In this document: piece after piece, positions 1 through 6,335 of the stretch
Numbering within the stretch: position 1 is the stretch's first letter
Layout of the letters: each line of letters begins with the position of its first letter
NCBI GenBank assembly: GCA_910585535.1
Contig: CAJUFK010000101.1
Span: 1 to 12,101 of the forward strand
DNA from: an uncultured Angelakisella sp.
GTDB lineage: Bacteria; Bacillota; Clostridia; Oscillospirales; Ruminococcaceae
Length of the DNA: 12,101 nucleotides
Direction of reading: 5' to 3'
Position numbers and translations under genes: made by a program
The notes under the pieces: model-generated
The model's database searches: none
The model's input: only the letters and a program-made list of their open reading frames with translations
What the model was told of the DNA's origin: nothing

Positions 1-231
1 CAGGTCATTGACTGGAGCCGGGTGGACAAGGAGGACTACCTGCTGGCGATGGAACGCAGCCCCATCCGGGATACCGAGATCAAGGCTCTGCTGCGGGAAG
101 CCCTTACGGACCGGATCAATGACCGGCAAATGTACATGAAGGGTATTGACGCAAGCTACCGGTACGAGGGGTACAGTACCTATAAGACGGAGGATATGAA
201 AAAAGCGATACCCGGCAGGGACACAAGATGA
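1..231 (+). CDS. C-terminal end of a Fic/DOC-family protein (partial, 5' end outside window)
   Basis: The reading frame is open from base 1 to a TGA at 229-231 and gives 76 visible residues. The first in-window ATG or GTG codons are internal, so the gene starts upstream. The text DWSRVDKEDYLLAMERSP, followed by EIKALLREALTDRI and YMKGIDASYRYEGY, matches from memory the C-terminal tail of Fic (cell filamentation) proteins carried by Clostridia ICEs. Fic proteins are usually AMP transferases that modify target proteins, and many act as toxins held by a small inhibitor. The catalytic HPFxxGNG-type motif would lie upstream and cannot be checked. The last ten or so residues (KKAIPGRDTR) look like a non-conserved extension. 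It lies on the same strand as the rest of the element, and AT-rich DNA begins directly after its stop. Family assignment is fairly confident; activity is unknown. Confidence 0.7.
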   Translation, partial: QVIDWSRVDKEDYLLAMERSPIRDTEIKALLREALTDRINDRQMYMKGIDASYRYEGYSTYKTEDMKKAIPGRDTR

Positions 232-374
232 CAGAAGGGTTGACAAATTCGAGATGATGACGAAACAAGGAATCCCCTCGCATTTTGTTTCATATTTTGT
301 TGAAAAGTATTGAAATATACAACAAATTGTGATAACTTATCTTTGTATAATATTTTAATGAAGGTGATTTATTT
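232..374 (+). promoter_or_regulatory. AT-rich upstream region of the cyclase-like gene, with -10 box, repeats and RBS
   Basis: This noncoding stretch follows the fic stop and is much more AT-rich than the backbone. A consensus -10 box TATAAT lies at 346-351; no good -35 lies 16-18 bases upstream, so the promoter is weak or needs an activator. A perfect TTGACA at 240-245 has no matching -10 and is probably chance. The ribosome binding site AAGGTG (361-366) sits eight bases before the ATG at 375. An inverted pair TTTGTTG (296-302) and CAACAAA (320-326) lies just upstream of the -10 box, and a second pair GAAACAA (262-268) and TTGTTTC (285-291) precedes it. These could be regulator sites; that is inference. 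Confidence 0.45.
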
Positions 375-1070
375 ATGGCATTTTTCAATGCGGAAAATTT
401 TCCGAACCCGGGAAAAGCTTATGTCTGTTTCTTAGATATAATGGGGATGCAAAACAAAATGAAGAGAAGCGTTTCACAGTCAGCTAACTATATGTTCAAG
501 TTGCACGCTACAATACTATCGGCATGGAGAACATCGGGGTATGAAAACATCTCAGTATATCCTATAATGGATGGTGCATATATTGTTTCTCCCCAAAAAG
601 AAAATTTAATGAAATTACTAACAAACATTATGCAAAGCTTAACAGAGGACTTATTAGCAGCGAAATTTTCATATTGGTTTTTAGTACGAGGAGCAATTTC
701 GTTTGGGGAGGTAATTCATGGGAGAGACATTCCATATAATGCATCTTTAGAATTTTCTTCAAGGGTTGGCTACAAAGAACAATTACTAATTGGTCCGGCT
801 ATGATTGATGCATATAAAGGAGAACACAATGCCGCACCAATGGGAATTTATATATGTGAGAGCGCATTTCAGCGACTGCGAGGTATTCCCCAAAATTGGA
901 AGTGGCAAGGCAATCCCAAAATAAAAATCAAAGTGGAAATGTCAAAATTTCAGAAAAAGTTAAAGGAATACTACACCGATTGGTTGACAAAGGATGATAA
1001 TGGGGATGGATATGACGATGAAAGAAGACTAAAACATTTTGAACAAATAAGATGTTATTTTGATTTCTAA
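375..1070 (+). CDS. Orphan protein resembling a class III nucleotidyl cyclase core; function unknown
   Basis: The 231-aa protein has no signal peptide or membrane segment, so it is probably cytoplasmic. By eye four blocks line up with class III adenylate/guanylate cyclases: FLDIMG (19-24, like F-D-I-x-G, metal Asp at D21), PIMDGAYIVS (63-72, second metal Asp at D66), VRGAISFGEV (104-113, like RIGIHTGEV) and GPAMIDAYKGE (140-150, like GDTVNTASRME). In the last block the catalytic Asn is Ile144 and the Arg is Lys148, so ordinary cyclase activity is doubtful. Many uncharacterised bacterial proteins share the FLDxxG and RGAIS patterns. The C-terminus (about 185-231) is charged and not recognised. 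The gene is strongly AT-rich with AT-ending codons, unlike its neighbours, which suggests recent transfer as cargo. No effector gene lies beside it. The ATG is supported by AAGGTG eight bases upstream. The fold is a moderate inference; the open reading frame is secure. Confidence 0.6.
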   Translation: MAFFNAENFPNPGKAYVCFLDIMGMQNKMKRSVSQSANYMFKLHATILSAWRTSGYENISVYPIMDGAYIVSPQKENLMKLLTNIMQSLTEDLLAAKFSYWFLVRGAISFGEVIHGRDIPYNASLEFSSRVGYKEQLLIGPAMIDAYKGEHNAAPMGIYICESAFQRLRGIPQNWKWQGNPKIKIKVEMSKFQKKLKEYYTDWLTKDDNGDGYDDERRLKHFEQIRCYFDF

Positions 1071-1128
1071 TGAAAACTATGGAAATCTATTGAGCAGACA
1101 AAAACTATTAAGTCGAAAAATGTTTTAC

Positions 1129-1167
1129 ATAGCCGGAGAGCTTTTATTCGGAAAGCCCTCCGGCTAT
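1129..1167 (+). promoter_or_regulatory. Long GC-rich hairpin in the leader before the DUF3848 gene
   Basis: The arms ATAGCCGGAG (1129-1138) and CTCCGGCTAT (1158-1167) pair perfectly. After a single A/C mismatch, GCTTT (1140-1144) pairs with AAAGC (1152-1156), leaving a seven-base loop. No T-tract follows on the plus strand, so it does not look like a standard intrinsic terminator. It marks the point where AT-rich cargo DNA gives way to the backbone. It lies 26 bases before the ATG at 1194 and just upstream of its ribosome binding site, so a leader or attenuation role is possible but unproven. The AT-rich bases 1071-1128 before it hold no gene or clear promoter. Confidence 0.55.
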
Positions 1168-1193
1168 TACTGTCTGAAAAGGAGGACAAAACG

Positions 1194-1535
1194 ATGAGCA
1201 GAGAAGAACTTAACACCCGGCTTTATGACAAGATGGCGCTGGAGCAGGCGAAATACCAGGATTGGCTGCTGGCCCAGTCCGCCATTGACATTCTCAGCCA
1301 CGCCAGCGAATACAGCTTTCGAGAGGACATTTTAATGTCTCTGGAAAGCCGGGACCTCACCGAAGCCCAGGCGAAAGCCCTGCTCCGTTCCCCTGCGCCC
1401 TTGGCGGATGTGTACCGGGAGTGGGAGAAAAGGGACCCAAGTTACATGGAGGACATTTGGGACACCCTGGAAAACCGGGCGAACGAGGTCATTCGACGGG
1501 AGAGGGAGAAATCCAGCGACAAGGGGGCACGGTAA
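1194..1535 (+). CDS. DUF3848-type conserved ICE protein
   Basis: This 113-aa soluble, charged and mostly helical protein begins MSREELNTRLYDKM and contains REDILMSLESRDLTEAQA followed by SPAPLADVYREWE. From memory this is the DUF3848 pattern common in Tn1549-like elements of Clostridia, where its job is unknown. The ATG is supported by GGAGG at 1181-1185 with an eight-base spacer. It is the first gene after the hairpin at 1129-1167 and its TAA overlaps the next ATG by one base (TAATG), so it is translationally coupled to the primase-like gene. The spacing suggests a shared role in element DNA maintenance or its control, but that is inference. Family call is fairly confident; function is not known. 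Confidence 0.8.
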   Translation: MSREELNTRLYDKMALEQAKYQDWLLAQSAIDILSHASEYSFREDILMSLESRDLTEAQAKALLRSPAPLADVYREWEKRDPSYMEDIWDTLENRANEVIRREREKSSDKGAR

Positions 1536-2476
1536 TGCCCTATGTCACCCAGGAGCAGATCGCACAGGCCAAGGCGATGGATCTTCTCACCTACCTTCAG
1601 TTGTATGAGCCGGATAACCTGGTACGATTTGGCGGCGGAACCTACTGCACCAGGGAACACGACAGCCTGAAAATCAGTAACGGCAAGTGGAACTGGTTTT
1701 CCAGAGGGGTGGGCGGCAGGACTGCTCTGGACTATCTCATTAAGGTGCGGGATTACACCTTTCCCCAGGCGGTAGAAGCATTGACCGGAAGGGCGGCGAT
1801 AAAGCCGCCCTCTTTTCATGCTCCAAAGCCGGAACCGCCCAAGGTGTTCACCCTGCCGGAGAAGAACCGCAACAATGATCGTGTGCGGCGGTATCTTTGG
1901 GACAGAGGAATTTCCGAGGATATGATCAACTACTGTATCGCCCAAGGGCTGCTGTTTGAATCCAGGAAGTACCACAACGCTGTTTTTGTGGGCTATGACC
2001 AAGAGGGCAAGGCCAAATATGCCGCCCTGCGTGGAACCATCGGAGATTTCAAGGGGGAGGTTGCCGGCAGTGATAAGCGGTATTCCTTTTCTATCTCCGC
2101 ACAAAAAGCAACCGATGAACTTCACCTGTTTGAATCTGCCATCGACCTTTTGAGTTACTGCACCCTCTGCCAGATGTTAGGCAGGGAGTGGCAGCGGGAG
2201 CATCTTCTTTCTTTGGGCGGTGTCGCCAAAAACCGAACAGACAAAAACCTGCCGGTGGCGTTGGAGCATTTTCTTTCGCTCTATCCCGAAACACAGACGG
2301 TATTCCTCCACCTGGACAACGACGAAGCCGGACGGTTGTCGACGCTGGACATTTCGGAGAAGCTGCAAGATTCCTACGAGGTGCTGGACGCCGCCCCCAG
2401 GGGCGGAAAGGATGTGAATGATCTGCTTCAGCTGCGGCTGGGCCTAACAGAAAGAAAGGAGGAACGGAGCCGGTGA
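1535..2476 (+). CDS. DUF3991/Toprim primase-like protein with a degenerate CHC2-type finger
   Basis: The 313-aa protein resembles the primase-like proteins of Tn1549-type ICEs. Residues about 32-70 match the CHC2 zinc-finger region of DnaG-type primases, but only Cys38 and His42 remain where metal ligands are expected; the usual CFGCG site reads WFSRGVGG. Residues about 110-170 look like DUF3991. The Toprim part (about 195-300) keeps Glu200 in FESAIDLLS and an acidic pair D261/D263 in LHLDNDEAG, the usual metal-binding set. It probably acts on element DNA in the cytoplasm, for example in priming after transfer, but this is inferred. The ATG at 1535 was chosen because it overlaps the preceding TAA, has a purine-rich AAGGGGG upstream, and starts the conserved text MPYVTQEQIAQAK. 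An upstream GTG at 1421 in the same frame would only translate DNA inside the previous gene. Confidence 0.82.
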   Translation: MPYVTQEQIAQAKAMDLLTYLQLYEPDNLVRFGGGTYCTREHDSLKISNGKWNWFSRGVGGRTALDYLIKVRDYTFPQAVEALTGRAAIKPPSFHAPKPEPPKVFTLPEKNRNNDRVRRYLWDRGISEDMINYCIAQGLLFESRKYHNAVFVGYDQEGKAKYAALRGTIGDFKGEVAGSDKRYSFSISAQKATDELHLFESAIDLLSYCTLCQMLGREWQREHLLSLGGVAKNRTDKNLPVALEHFLSLYPETQTVFLHLDNDEAGRLSTLDISEKLQDSYEVLDAAPRGGKDVNDLLQLRLGLTERKEERSR

Positions 2477-2667
2477 AACCACCGCATAGCATCAAGCCCG
2501 CTCGCCGTATTTCCCCGGAAGAATTGGCGTGGCTTAGGGAAATCAATCGCCAGCTTGCCTATGACGAATATATGCAGGCCAGGCGGGAGTATTGGCTTTG
2601 GGAACGCCCTCCCAGGAAAAGATTGGAGGAATCAATGGACTGCCCGGAGCATCCTCCCGTATGGTAG
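2473..2667 (+). CDS. Small conserved-looking protein, function unknown
   Basis: This 64-aa basic, Arg/Glu/Trp-rich protein starts with GTG at 2473, which overlaps the upstream TGA stop in a GTGA arrangement. AGGAGG at 2457-2462 lies ten bases before it, which supports real translation. The middle (SPEELAWLREINRQLAYDEY) is likely helical, followed by a Trp- and Pro-rich stretch (YWLWERPP). It has no signal peptide or membrane segment. It is the last gene before the oriT-like region, so a small accessory DNA-processing role is possible. I do not recognise a family. Coupling and the good ribosome binding site make it more than a chance frame. Confidence 0.6.
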   Translation: MKPPHSIKPARRISPEELAWLREINRQLAYDEYMQARREYWLWERPPRKRLEESMDCPEHPPVW

Positions 2668-2691
2668 GCGCAGAGGGCGGTATAGTCTTAG

Positions 2692-2743
2692 CAAGCACTG
2701 AATTGTGATACCACAATTCGCTTGACAGGGGCTTGCCGCCCCT
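2692..2743. other. Candidate oriT: two inverted repeats upstream of mobC and relaxase
   Basis: The gap 2668-2771 has no gene but holds two hairpins. In the first, GAATTGTG (2700-2707) and CACAATTC (2712-2719) are perfect arms around a four-base loop. The stem extends outward with CAAGC (2692-2696) and GCTTG (2720-2724), interrupted only by a three-base bulge (2697-2699). In the second, AGGGGC (2727-2732) and GCCCCT (2738-2743) flank the loop TTGCC. Relaxases commonly nick beside such repeats, and oriT often lies directly before mobC and the relaxase gene, as here. The nick position cannot be read from the sequence. A role in controlling mobC is an alternative. Confidence 0.6.
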
Positions 2744-2771
2744 ATGACCCCGCAGAAAGGATGGTGGTTAT

Positions 2772-3089
2772 GTGAAAAGAAATTGTGGTGTTCTTCTCCG
2801 CTTCACCCAGGAGGAAAAGGATGCCCTGACTGAAAAAGCCCAAAAGGCCGGCCTGTCCAGGGAGCGGTTTTGCCGGAATATTTTGAATGGTGCAGAGGTA
2901 AAAGAAGCACCTCCCGCCGAGTATTGCGAACTGCTCCGGGAGGTGCGGAGGATCGGCTATAATATCAACCAACTGCTGAAAATCGCCAATGCCAGAGGAC
3001 TGCTGGACGCCCCCCTCATCCGAAAAGCGTTGGAGGAAAACCGAGCCACCGAACGGATGCTATGGCGGGTATTCCAGGGGGACGGATAA
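2772..3089 (+). CDS. mobC: MobC-like relaxosome accessory protein
   Basis: The 105-aa protein matches the MobC family that helps the relaxase melt and bind oriT. The N-terminus (KRNCGVLLRFTQEEKDALTE, about 2-21) looks like a ribbon-helix-helix DNA-binding domain. The central EVRRIGYNINQLLKIANA (about 57-74) matches the MobC signature with its conserved R-x-G-x-N-x-N-Q pattern. It starts with GTG at 2772, preceded by AAAGGA at 2756-2761; the ATG two bases earlier is out of frame and stops at once. The TAA overlaps the relaxase ATG by one base, so the two are translated together. It lies directly after the candidate oriT, where it presumably binds. The call is secure; the exact binding site is inferred. 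Confidence 0.88.
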   Translation: MKRNCGVLLRFTQEEKDALTEKAQKAGLSRERFCRNILNGAEVKEAPPAEYCELLREVRRIGYNINQLLKIANARGLLDAPLIRKALEENRATERMLWRVFQGDG

Positions 3090-4513
3090 TGGCAGTCACG
3101 GCGATATGGGATGTTAAAGGCCGGGTGGACCAGGTGATCCGCTACGCCACAAACCCGGAAAAAACCACCGGCAAGGGGCTTGAAACGATGGCAGCCCTTC
3201 ATGCGGTGGAGGATGTACTCGAATACGCCGCCGACCAGATGAAAACGGAACAGCGGCTTTATGTGACCGGCATCAACTGCGACCCGGAAATAGCCCCTGC
3301 ACAGTTTCAAGCGACCAAAAGGCTCTGGAAAAAAACCGGTGGGATCGTTGCTTTCCATGGGTATCAGTCCTTCCGGCCCGGAGAAGCGGACCCCAAAACC
3401 GCCCATGAAATAGGGGTGAAACTTGCCCAGGAGCTTTGGGGCGACCGCTTTGAGGTAGTGGTGGCCACCCACCTAAATACAGACCATTGCCACAACCATT
3501 TTGTCCTCAATTCGGTTTCCTTCACAGATGGGCGGCGGTATTACGACCAGAAGCGGACCTACCGGCGTATGCGTGAGGTATCGGACCGGCTATGCCGGGA
3601 GTACGGCCTCTCGGTGGTGAAACAGCCGGAGGGCAGCTCCAAAAGCTACGGCGAATGGCAGGCGGAGAAGGAAGGCCGCCCCACCCATCGGGGGAGCATC
3701 CGGGCGGACATCGACCGGGCGATCCGGGCCTCCACCACCCAGAGGGACTTTCTTCGGGTGATGACCGAAATGGGCTACGAGTTTAAGACCAGAGCCAAGG
3801 ACGGCCAGCCGCTGAAATATCCCGCCCTCAAACCGCCGGGTGCGAAAGGGTACTTCCGCTTTCACAAGCTGGGAACGGGATACAGTCTGGAGGAAATCAA
3901 AAAGCGCATTTTACAGAATATCCGCAAAGAGGTCCCCTTCCCGGAGGCGGAGCATCACCCGCCCCGCCGGTATCGTCTGCGGGGAAAGCCTCGGAAGAAA
4001 CTCACCGGATTACAAGCCCTATATTTCCGCTATTGCTATGAACTGCATATCATCGTGAAACGACCGGCATCCGTCAAGCGGGTGTCCTTTTTGTTGCGGG
4101 AGGATGTGGCAAAGCTGGAGCGGCTGGACCGGGAAACCCTCTTTCTGGCGAGGGAGGGGATCACCACCATGGAGCAGTTGGAGTATCGCCAAGGGGCGGC
4201 TGAATCCGAAATAGAGGCTTTGACCGTCCAAAGGAATGATTTACGGAAGGAGTTGCGGCGGCTCACCCGGAAGGACAACCAGCCCGCCGCCGGTGAGGTC
4301 CGGGAACAGATCGGGCAGCTGTCCCAGCGGCTCAAAAAACTGCGAAAGGAGGTGGCGCTGTGTGAAGGCATCGCCCTGCGCTCCGGGCGGGTAAAGGAAA
4401 ACCTGGAGCAGCTGTTGACCCAGCAAAATACCGAACGAAAGGAGAAAAATCGAGATGAGTTACCAAGGCGACGCGGCGGAACAGGTCGTTCGGCTGAGTC
4501 TGGAAACCGGTGA
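3089..4513 (+). CDS. MobP/VirD2-like relaxase
   Basis: The 474-aa protein is the DNA-nicking relaxase that starts transfer at oriT and pilots the strand through the channel. The N-terminus holds motif I, VIRYATN, with a likely catalytic Tyr19. The histidine motif THLNTDHCHNHFVLNSV contains H128, H133, H135 and H137, giving the metal-binding triad. Residues about 350-470 are charged and coiled-coil-like (repeated Leu with Arg/Glu, for example QLSQRLKKLRKEV), as in relaxases of Tn1549-type elements. The ATG at 3089 overlaps the mobC stop and has AGGGGG about eight bases upstream; an earlier in-frame ATG at 3062 lies within mobC and is not favoured. The last 59 bases overlap the pcfB start in another frame. 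Partners are MobC, PcfB and VirD4 (family knowledge). It appears intact. Confidence 0.92.
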   Translation: MAVTAIWDVKGRVDQVIRYATNPEKTTGKGLETMAALHAVEDVLEYAADQMKTEQRLYVTGINCDPEIAPAQFQATKRLWKKTGGIVAFHGYQSFRPGEADPKTAHEIGVKLAQELWGDRFEVVVATHLNTDHCHNHFVLNSVSFTDGRRYYDQKRTYRRMREVSDRLCREYGLSVVKQPEGSSKSYGEWQAEKEGRPTHRGSIRADIDRAIRASTTQRDFLRVMTEMGYEFKTRAKDGQPLKYPALKPPGAKGYFRFHKLGTGYSLEEIKKRILQNIRKEVPFPEAEHHPPRRYRLRGKPRKKLTGLQALYFRYCYELHIIVKRPASVKRVSFLLREDVAKLERLDRETLFLAREGITTMEQLEYRQGAAESEIEALTVQRNDLRKELRRLTRKDNQPAAGEVREQIGQLSQRLKKLRKEVALCEGIALRSGRVKENLEQLLTQQNTERKEKNRDELPRRRGGTGRSAESGNR

Positions 4514-5246
4514 GATCGCGGTGCGTCTGGCAGGGAGCGGCGCAAAACAGGTGGCGATCCTGCTTTACGCCATCCTCAAAGACCAGCGAAAAACCAAGGG
4601 CAAGACCCGGCTTTCCAATCTGCTCCGCAGCGGCAAGGAGTTGAAGGTGTTCGCCGTGAAGGACAGCGACCTCCAGCTTTTTTGCCGGGAGGCCAAGAAG
4701 TACGGCGTCCTCTACTGCGTTCTAAAGGACCGGGACGCCACCGATGGCATCACCGATATTATGGTGCGAGCCGAGGACGCCAGCAAGATCAACCGTATTT
4801 TTGAACGGTTCCGGCTGGCTACCGTGGATATGGCCCAGCTTCGGGAGGAGATCCAGCGGTCCATGGAAAAGGCCCCGGAGGGACCGCCCCAGGAACAGGC
4901 GGCGCAGGAACAGGACAGCGACGCTCTGTTGGATGAGATGCTCTCCCCTGCCAGCCCCAAGGAGGAACCGGAAAAGGAGCCGGAGGTATCCCCTCCCGAA
5001 AACCCCAGGGAGGCCCGGACCGGGGAAAGCTCTCGGTCCGGGCCTATCTCAACGCCCAAAGAAGCCGGAGGATGGGATGCTTCTGAATCCCCGGAACAGT
5101 CCCGTCCCTCGGTTCGGCAGGCGCTGAAGGAGATCCGGGAGGAACAGAAAAAGGCGGAGGTCCAGGCCAAAGAAAAGCCGGAGCCGCAGAAATCCCCCCA
5201 GCACAAAGCCCCCAAGAAGAAAAAAGGAAAACAGAAAGCGAGGTAA
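4455..5246 (+). CDS. pcfB: PcfB-like (DUF3801) relaxosome/coupling adaptor
   Basis: This 263-aa soluble protein belongs to the DUF3801/PcfB family. In plasmid pCF10, PcfB binds the relaxase and the VirD4-type protein and delivers the substrate to the channel. The family domain spans about residues 1-140 (QVVRLSLETGEIAVRL, KTRLSNLLRSGKELKVFAV, YCVLKDRD, IMVRAEDASKINRI). The rest is rich in Pro, Glu and Lys, ends in a lysine cluster (KKKKGKQK) and is probably disordered. The ATG at 4455 has AAAGGAG upstream and lies 59 bases inside the relaxase 3' end, so the two are coupled. The tail composition is usual for the family and varies in length. The call is confident for the N-terminal domain and weaker for any role of the tail. 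Confidence 0.87.
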   Translation: MSYQGDAAEQVVRLSLETGEIAVRLAGSGAKQVAILLYAILKDQRKTKGKTRLSNLLRSGKELKVFAVKDSDLQLFCREAKKYGVLYCVLKDRDATDGITDIMVRAEDASKINRIFERFRLATVDMAQLREEIQRSMEKAPEGPPQEQAAQEQDSDALLDEMLSPASPKEEPEKEPEVSPPENPREARTGESSRSGPISTPKEAGGWDASESPEQSRPSVRQALKEIREEQKKAEVQAKEKPEPQKSPQHKAPKKKKGKQKAR

Positions 5247-5250
5247 CAGG

Positions 5251-6138
5251 ATGCAGACCATGGAAAACTTTGATGACCTTTTTACCACCCCGTCCACCCC
5301 CCAGGAGGACAAAGCGGCCTGGGCCGCTCGGAAACAGCAGGAGCGGGAGGACCTCTATGCCCAGATCGACGAGGCCGTTTCCACTATGGCCGGTGACGGC
5401 CCTCTGTTCCAGACCTATCTGGATGTCCAGGCCCGGTTTGACCGCTACTCGGTGGTCAACGCCGTCCTCATTGCCAACCAGATGCCGGAGGCCACCCGGC
5501 TGGCGGACTTCGATTCCTGGAAGGCCAGCGGGGCCTATGTCCAGCGGGGAGAAAGCGGTATCTCTATTTTGGAGCCCGGCAGGGAGTACCGGAGAGACGA
5601 TGGTTCGGTGGGGGTGTCTTACAACATCAAGAAGGTGTTCGACATCTCCCAGACCAACGCCCAGCGCCCTGCCCCCAAAGTATCCCCGGACGACCGGCAG
5701 CTTCTGAAAGCCCTGCTCCATGACCCGCCCTGCAAGGTCGAGGTGCGGGATGAGGTGCCGGGTGGCCGGAATGTGGCCTATATCCCCGATGAAGCGAACC
5801 GGGCGATCCTGGTCCGCCGGGGACTGGACGCCCACACCATCTTCCGGGGACTGGCCCAGGAGCTGGCCCGCGCTTACCTGGACAAAAACGAAAAGGCTTG
5901 TGTCAACCCGGATTTTGTTGCGTACAGCGCGGCCTATCTGCTGTGCCGGCGGAGCGGTGTTCCGGTGGACAGTTTCTCTTTTCAGCGGATGCCGGAGGTC
6001 TACCGGGGAATGGACCCCCAGGCTCTGCGGAAGGAGCTGGGGGCCATCCGGGAGGCAGCGGGGGAAGTCACCGTCACCATGAACCGCTTCTTCGAGGTCC
6101 AGAGAAGCCAGAAGGCCCGCAGCGGCGGGGCCAGATAA
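5251..6138 (+). CDS. ArdC-like protein with degenerate metalloprotease domain
   Basis: This 295-aa protein matches the ArdC family, whose founder binds single-stranded DNA and counters restriction. The N-terminal DNA-binding domain is well kept at about 50-110: YLDVQARFDRYSVVNAVLI, MPEATRLADFDSW, then GAYVQRGESGISILEPG. The C-terminal half should be a zinc peptidase with HExxH, but the site reads QELAR (203-207), and the later AExEAE-type segment is NPDFVAYSAAYLLC (219-232) with Tyr225 where an acidic ligand is expected. Catalysis is therefore unlikely, and a DNA-binding or protective role on incoming strands is the natural guess. The ATG at 5251 lies four bases after the pcfB stop; a second in-frame ATG at 5260 also has a possible binding site. 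It is in the transfer operon just before the small gene and virD4. Confidence 0.8.
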   Translation: MQTMENFDDLFTTPSTPQEDKAAWAARKQQEREDLYAQIDEAVSTMAGDGPLFQTYLDVQARFDRYSVVNAVLIANQMPEATRLADFDSWKASGAYVQRGESGISILEPGREYRRDDGSVGVSYNIKKVFDISQTNAQRPAPKVSPDDRQLLKALLHDPPCKVEVRDEVPGGRNVAYIPDEANRAILVRRGLDAHTIFRGLAQELARAYLDKNEKACVNPDFVAYSAAYLLCRRSGVPVDSFSFQRMPEVYRGMDPQALRKELGAIREAAGEVTVTMNRFFEVQRSQKARSGGAR

Positions 6139-6149
6139 GGAGGCGTGAA

Positions 6150-6335
6150 ATGGTACAGCAAAGGGTCATTACCCTGGACGATTACGAGCATCGGGTGCTG
6201 GTCCGGGGCCTCAACGATTCCCGGACCCTGGCGTTGCAGGAAGGCAAGCCCACCGAGGACCTGGACGGGCTGCTTTTGAAGGTCATCGACGCCCCGGCAA
6301 AGAAAAGGAGAAGGTTTAGCCGTGAAGCAAGATAA
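6150..6335 (+). CDS. Small conserved-looking protein upstream of virD4, function unknown
   Basis: This 61-aa soluble protein (MVQQRVITLDDYEHRVLV ending KKRRRFSREAR) has a basic C-terminus. The ATG at 6150 is supported by AAGGAGG at 6137-6143 with a six-base spacer. The frame is open further upstream inside the ardC-like gene, but there it is only a shadow. The last 14 bases overlap the GTG start of virD4, so the two are translationally coupled. There is no signal peptide or membrane segment. Its fixed place between an ArdC-like protein and the coupling ATPase suggests a small accessory to DNA transfer. I cannot name its family. A basic tail could contact DNA or the coupling protein, which is inference only. 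Confidence 0.65.
   Translation: MVQQRVITLDDYEHRVLVRGLNDSRTLALQEGKPTEDLDGLLLKVIDAPAKKRRRFSREAR

Noticed and set aside
240..268. TTGACA at 240-245 as a -35 box
   Set aside because: No -10-like sequence occurs at 16-18 bases downstream.
262..291. GAAACAA/TTGTTTC as a terminator for the fic gene
   Set aside because: The stem is only seven AT-rich pairs with a 16-base loop and no proper T-run follows.
1442..2125. 227-aa open frame on the minus strand
   Set aside because: It lies opposite the primase-like gene, has no good ribosome binding site or recognisable family, and is a shadow expected in GC-rich coding DNA.
5044..5835. 263-aa open frame on the minus strand
   Set aside because: It is antisense across the ends of pcfB and the ArdC-like gene, with Pro/Gly/Arg-rich text typical of a shadow frame.
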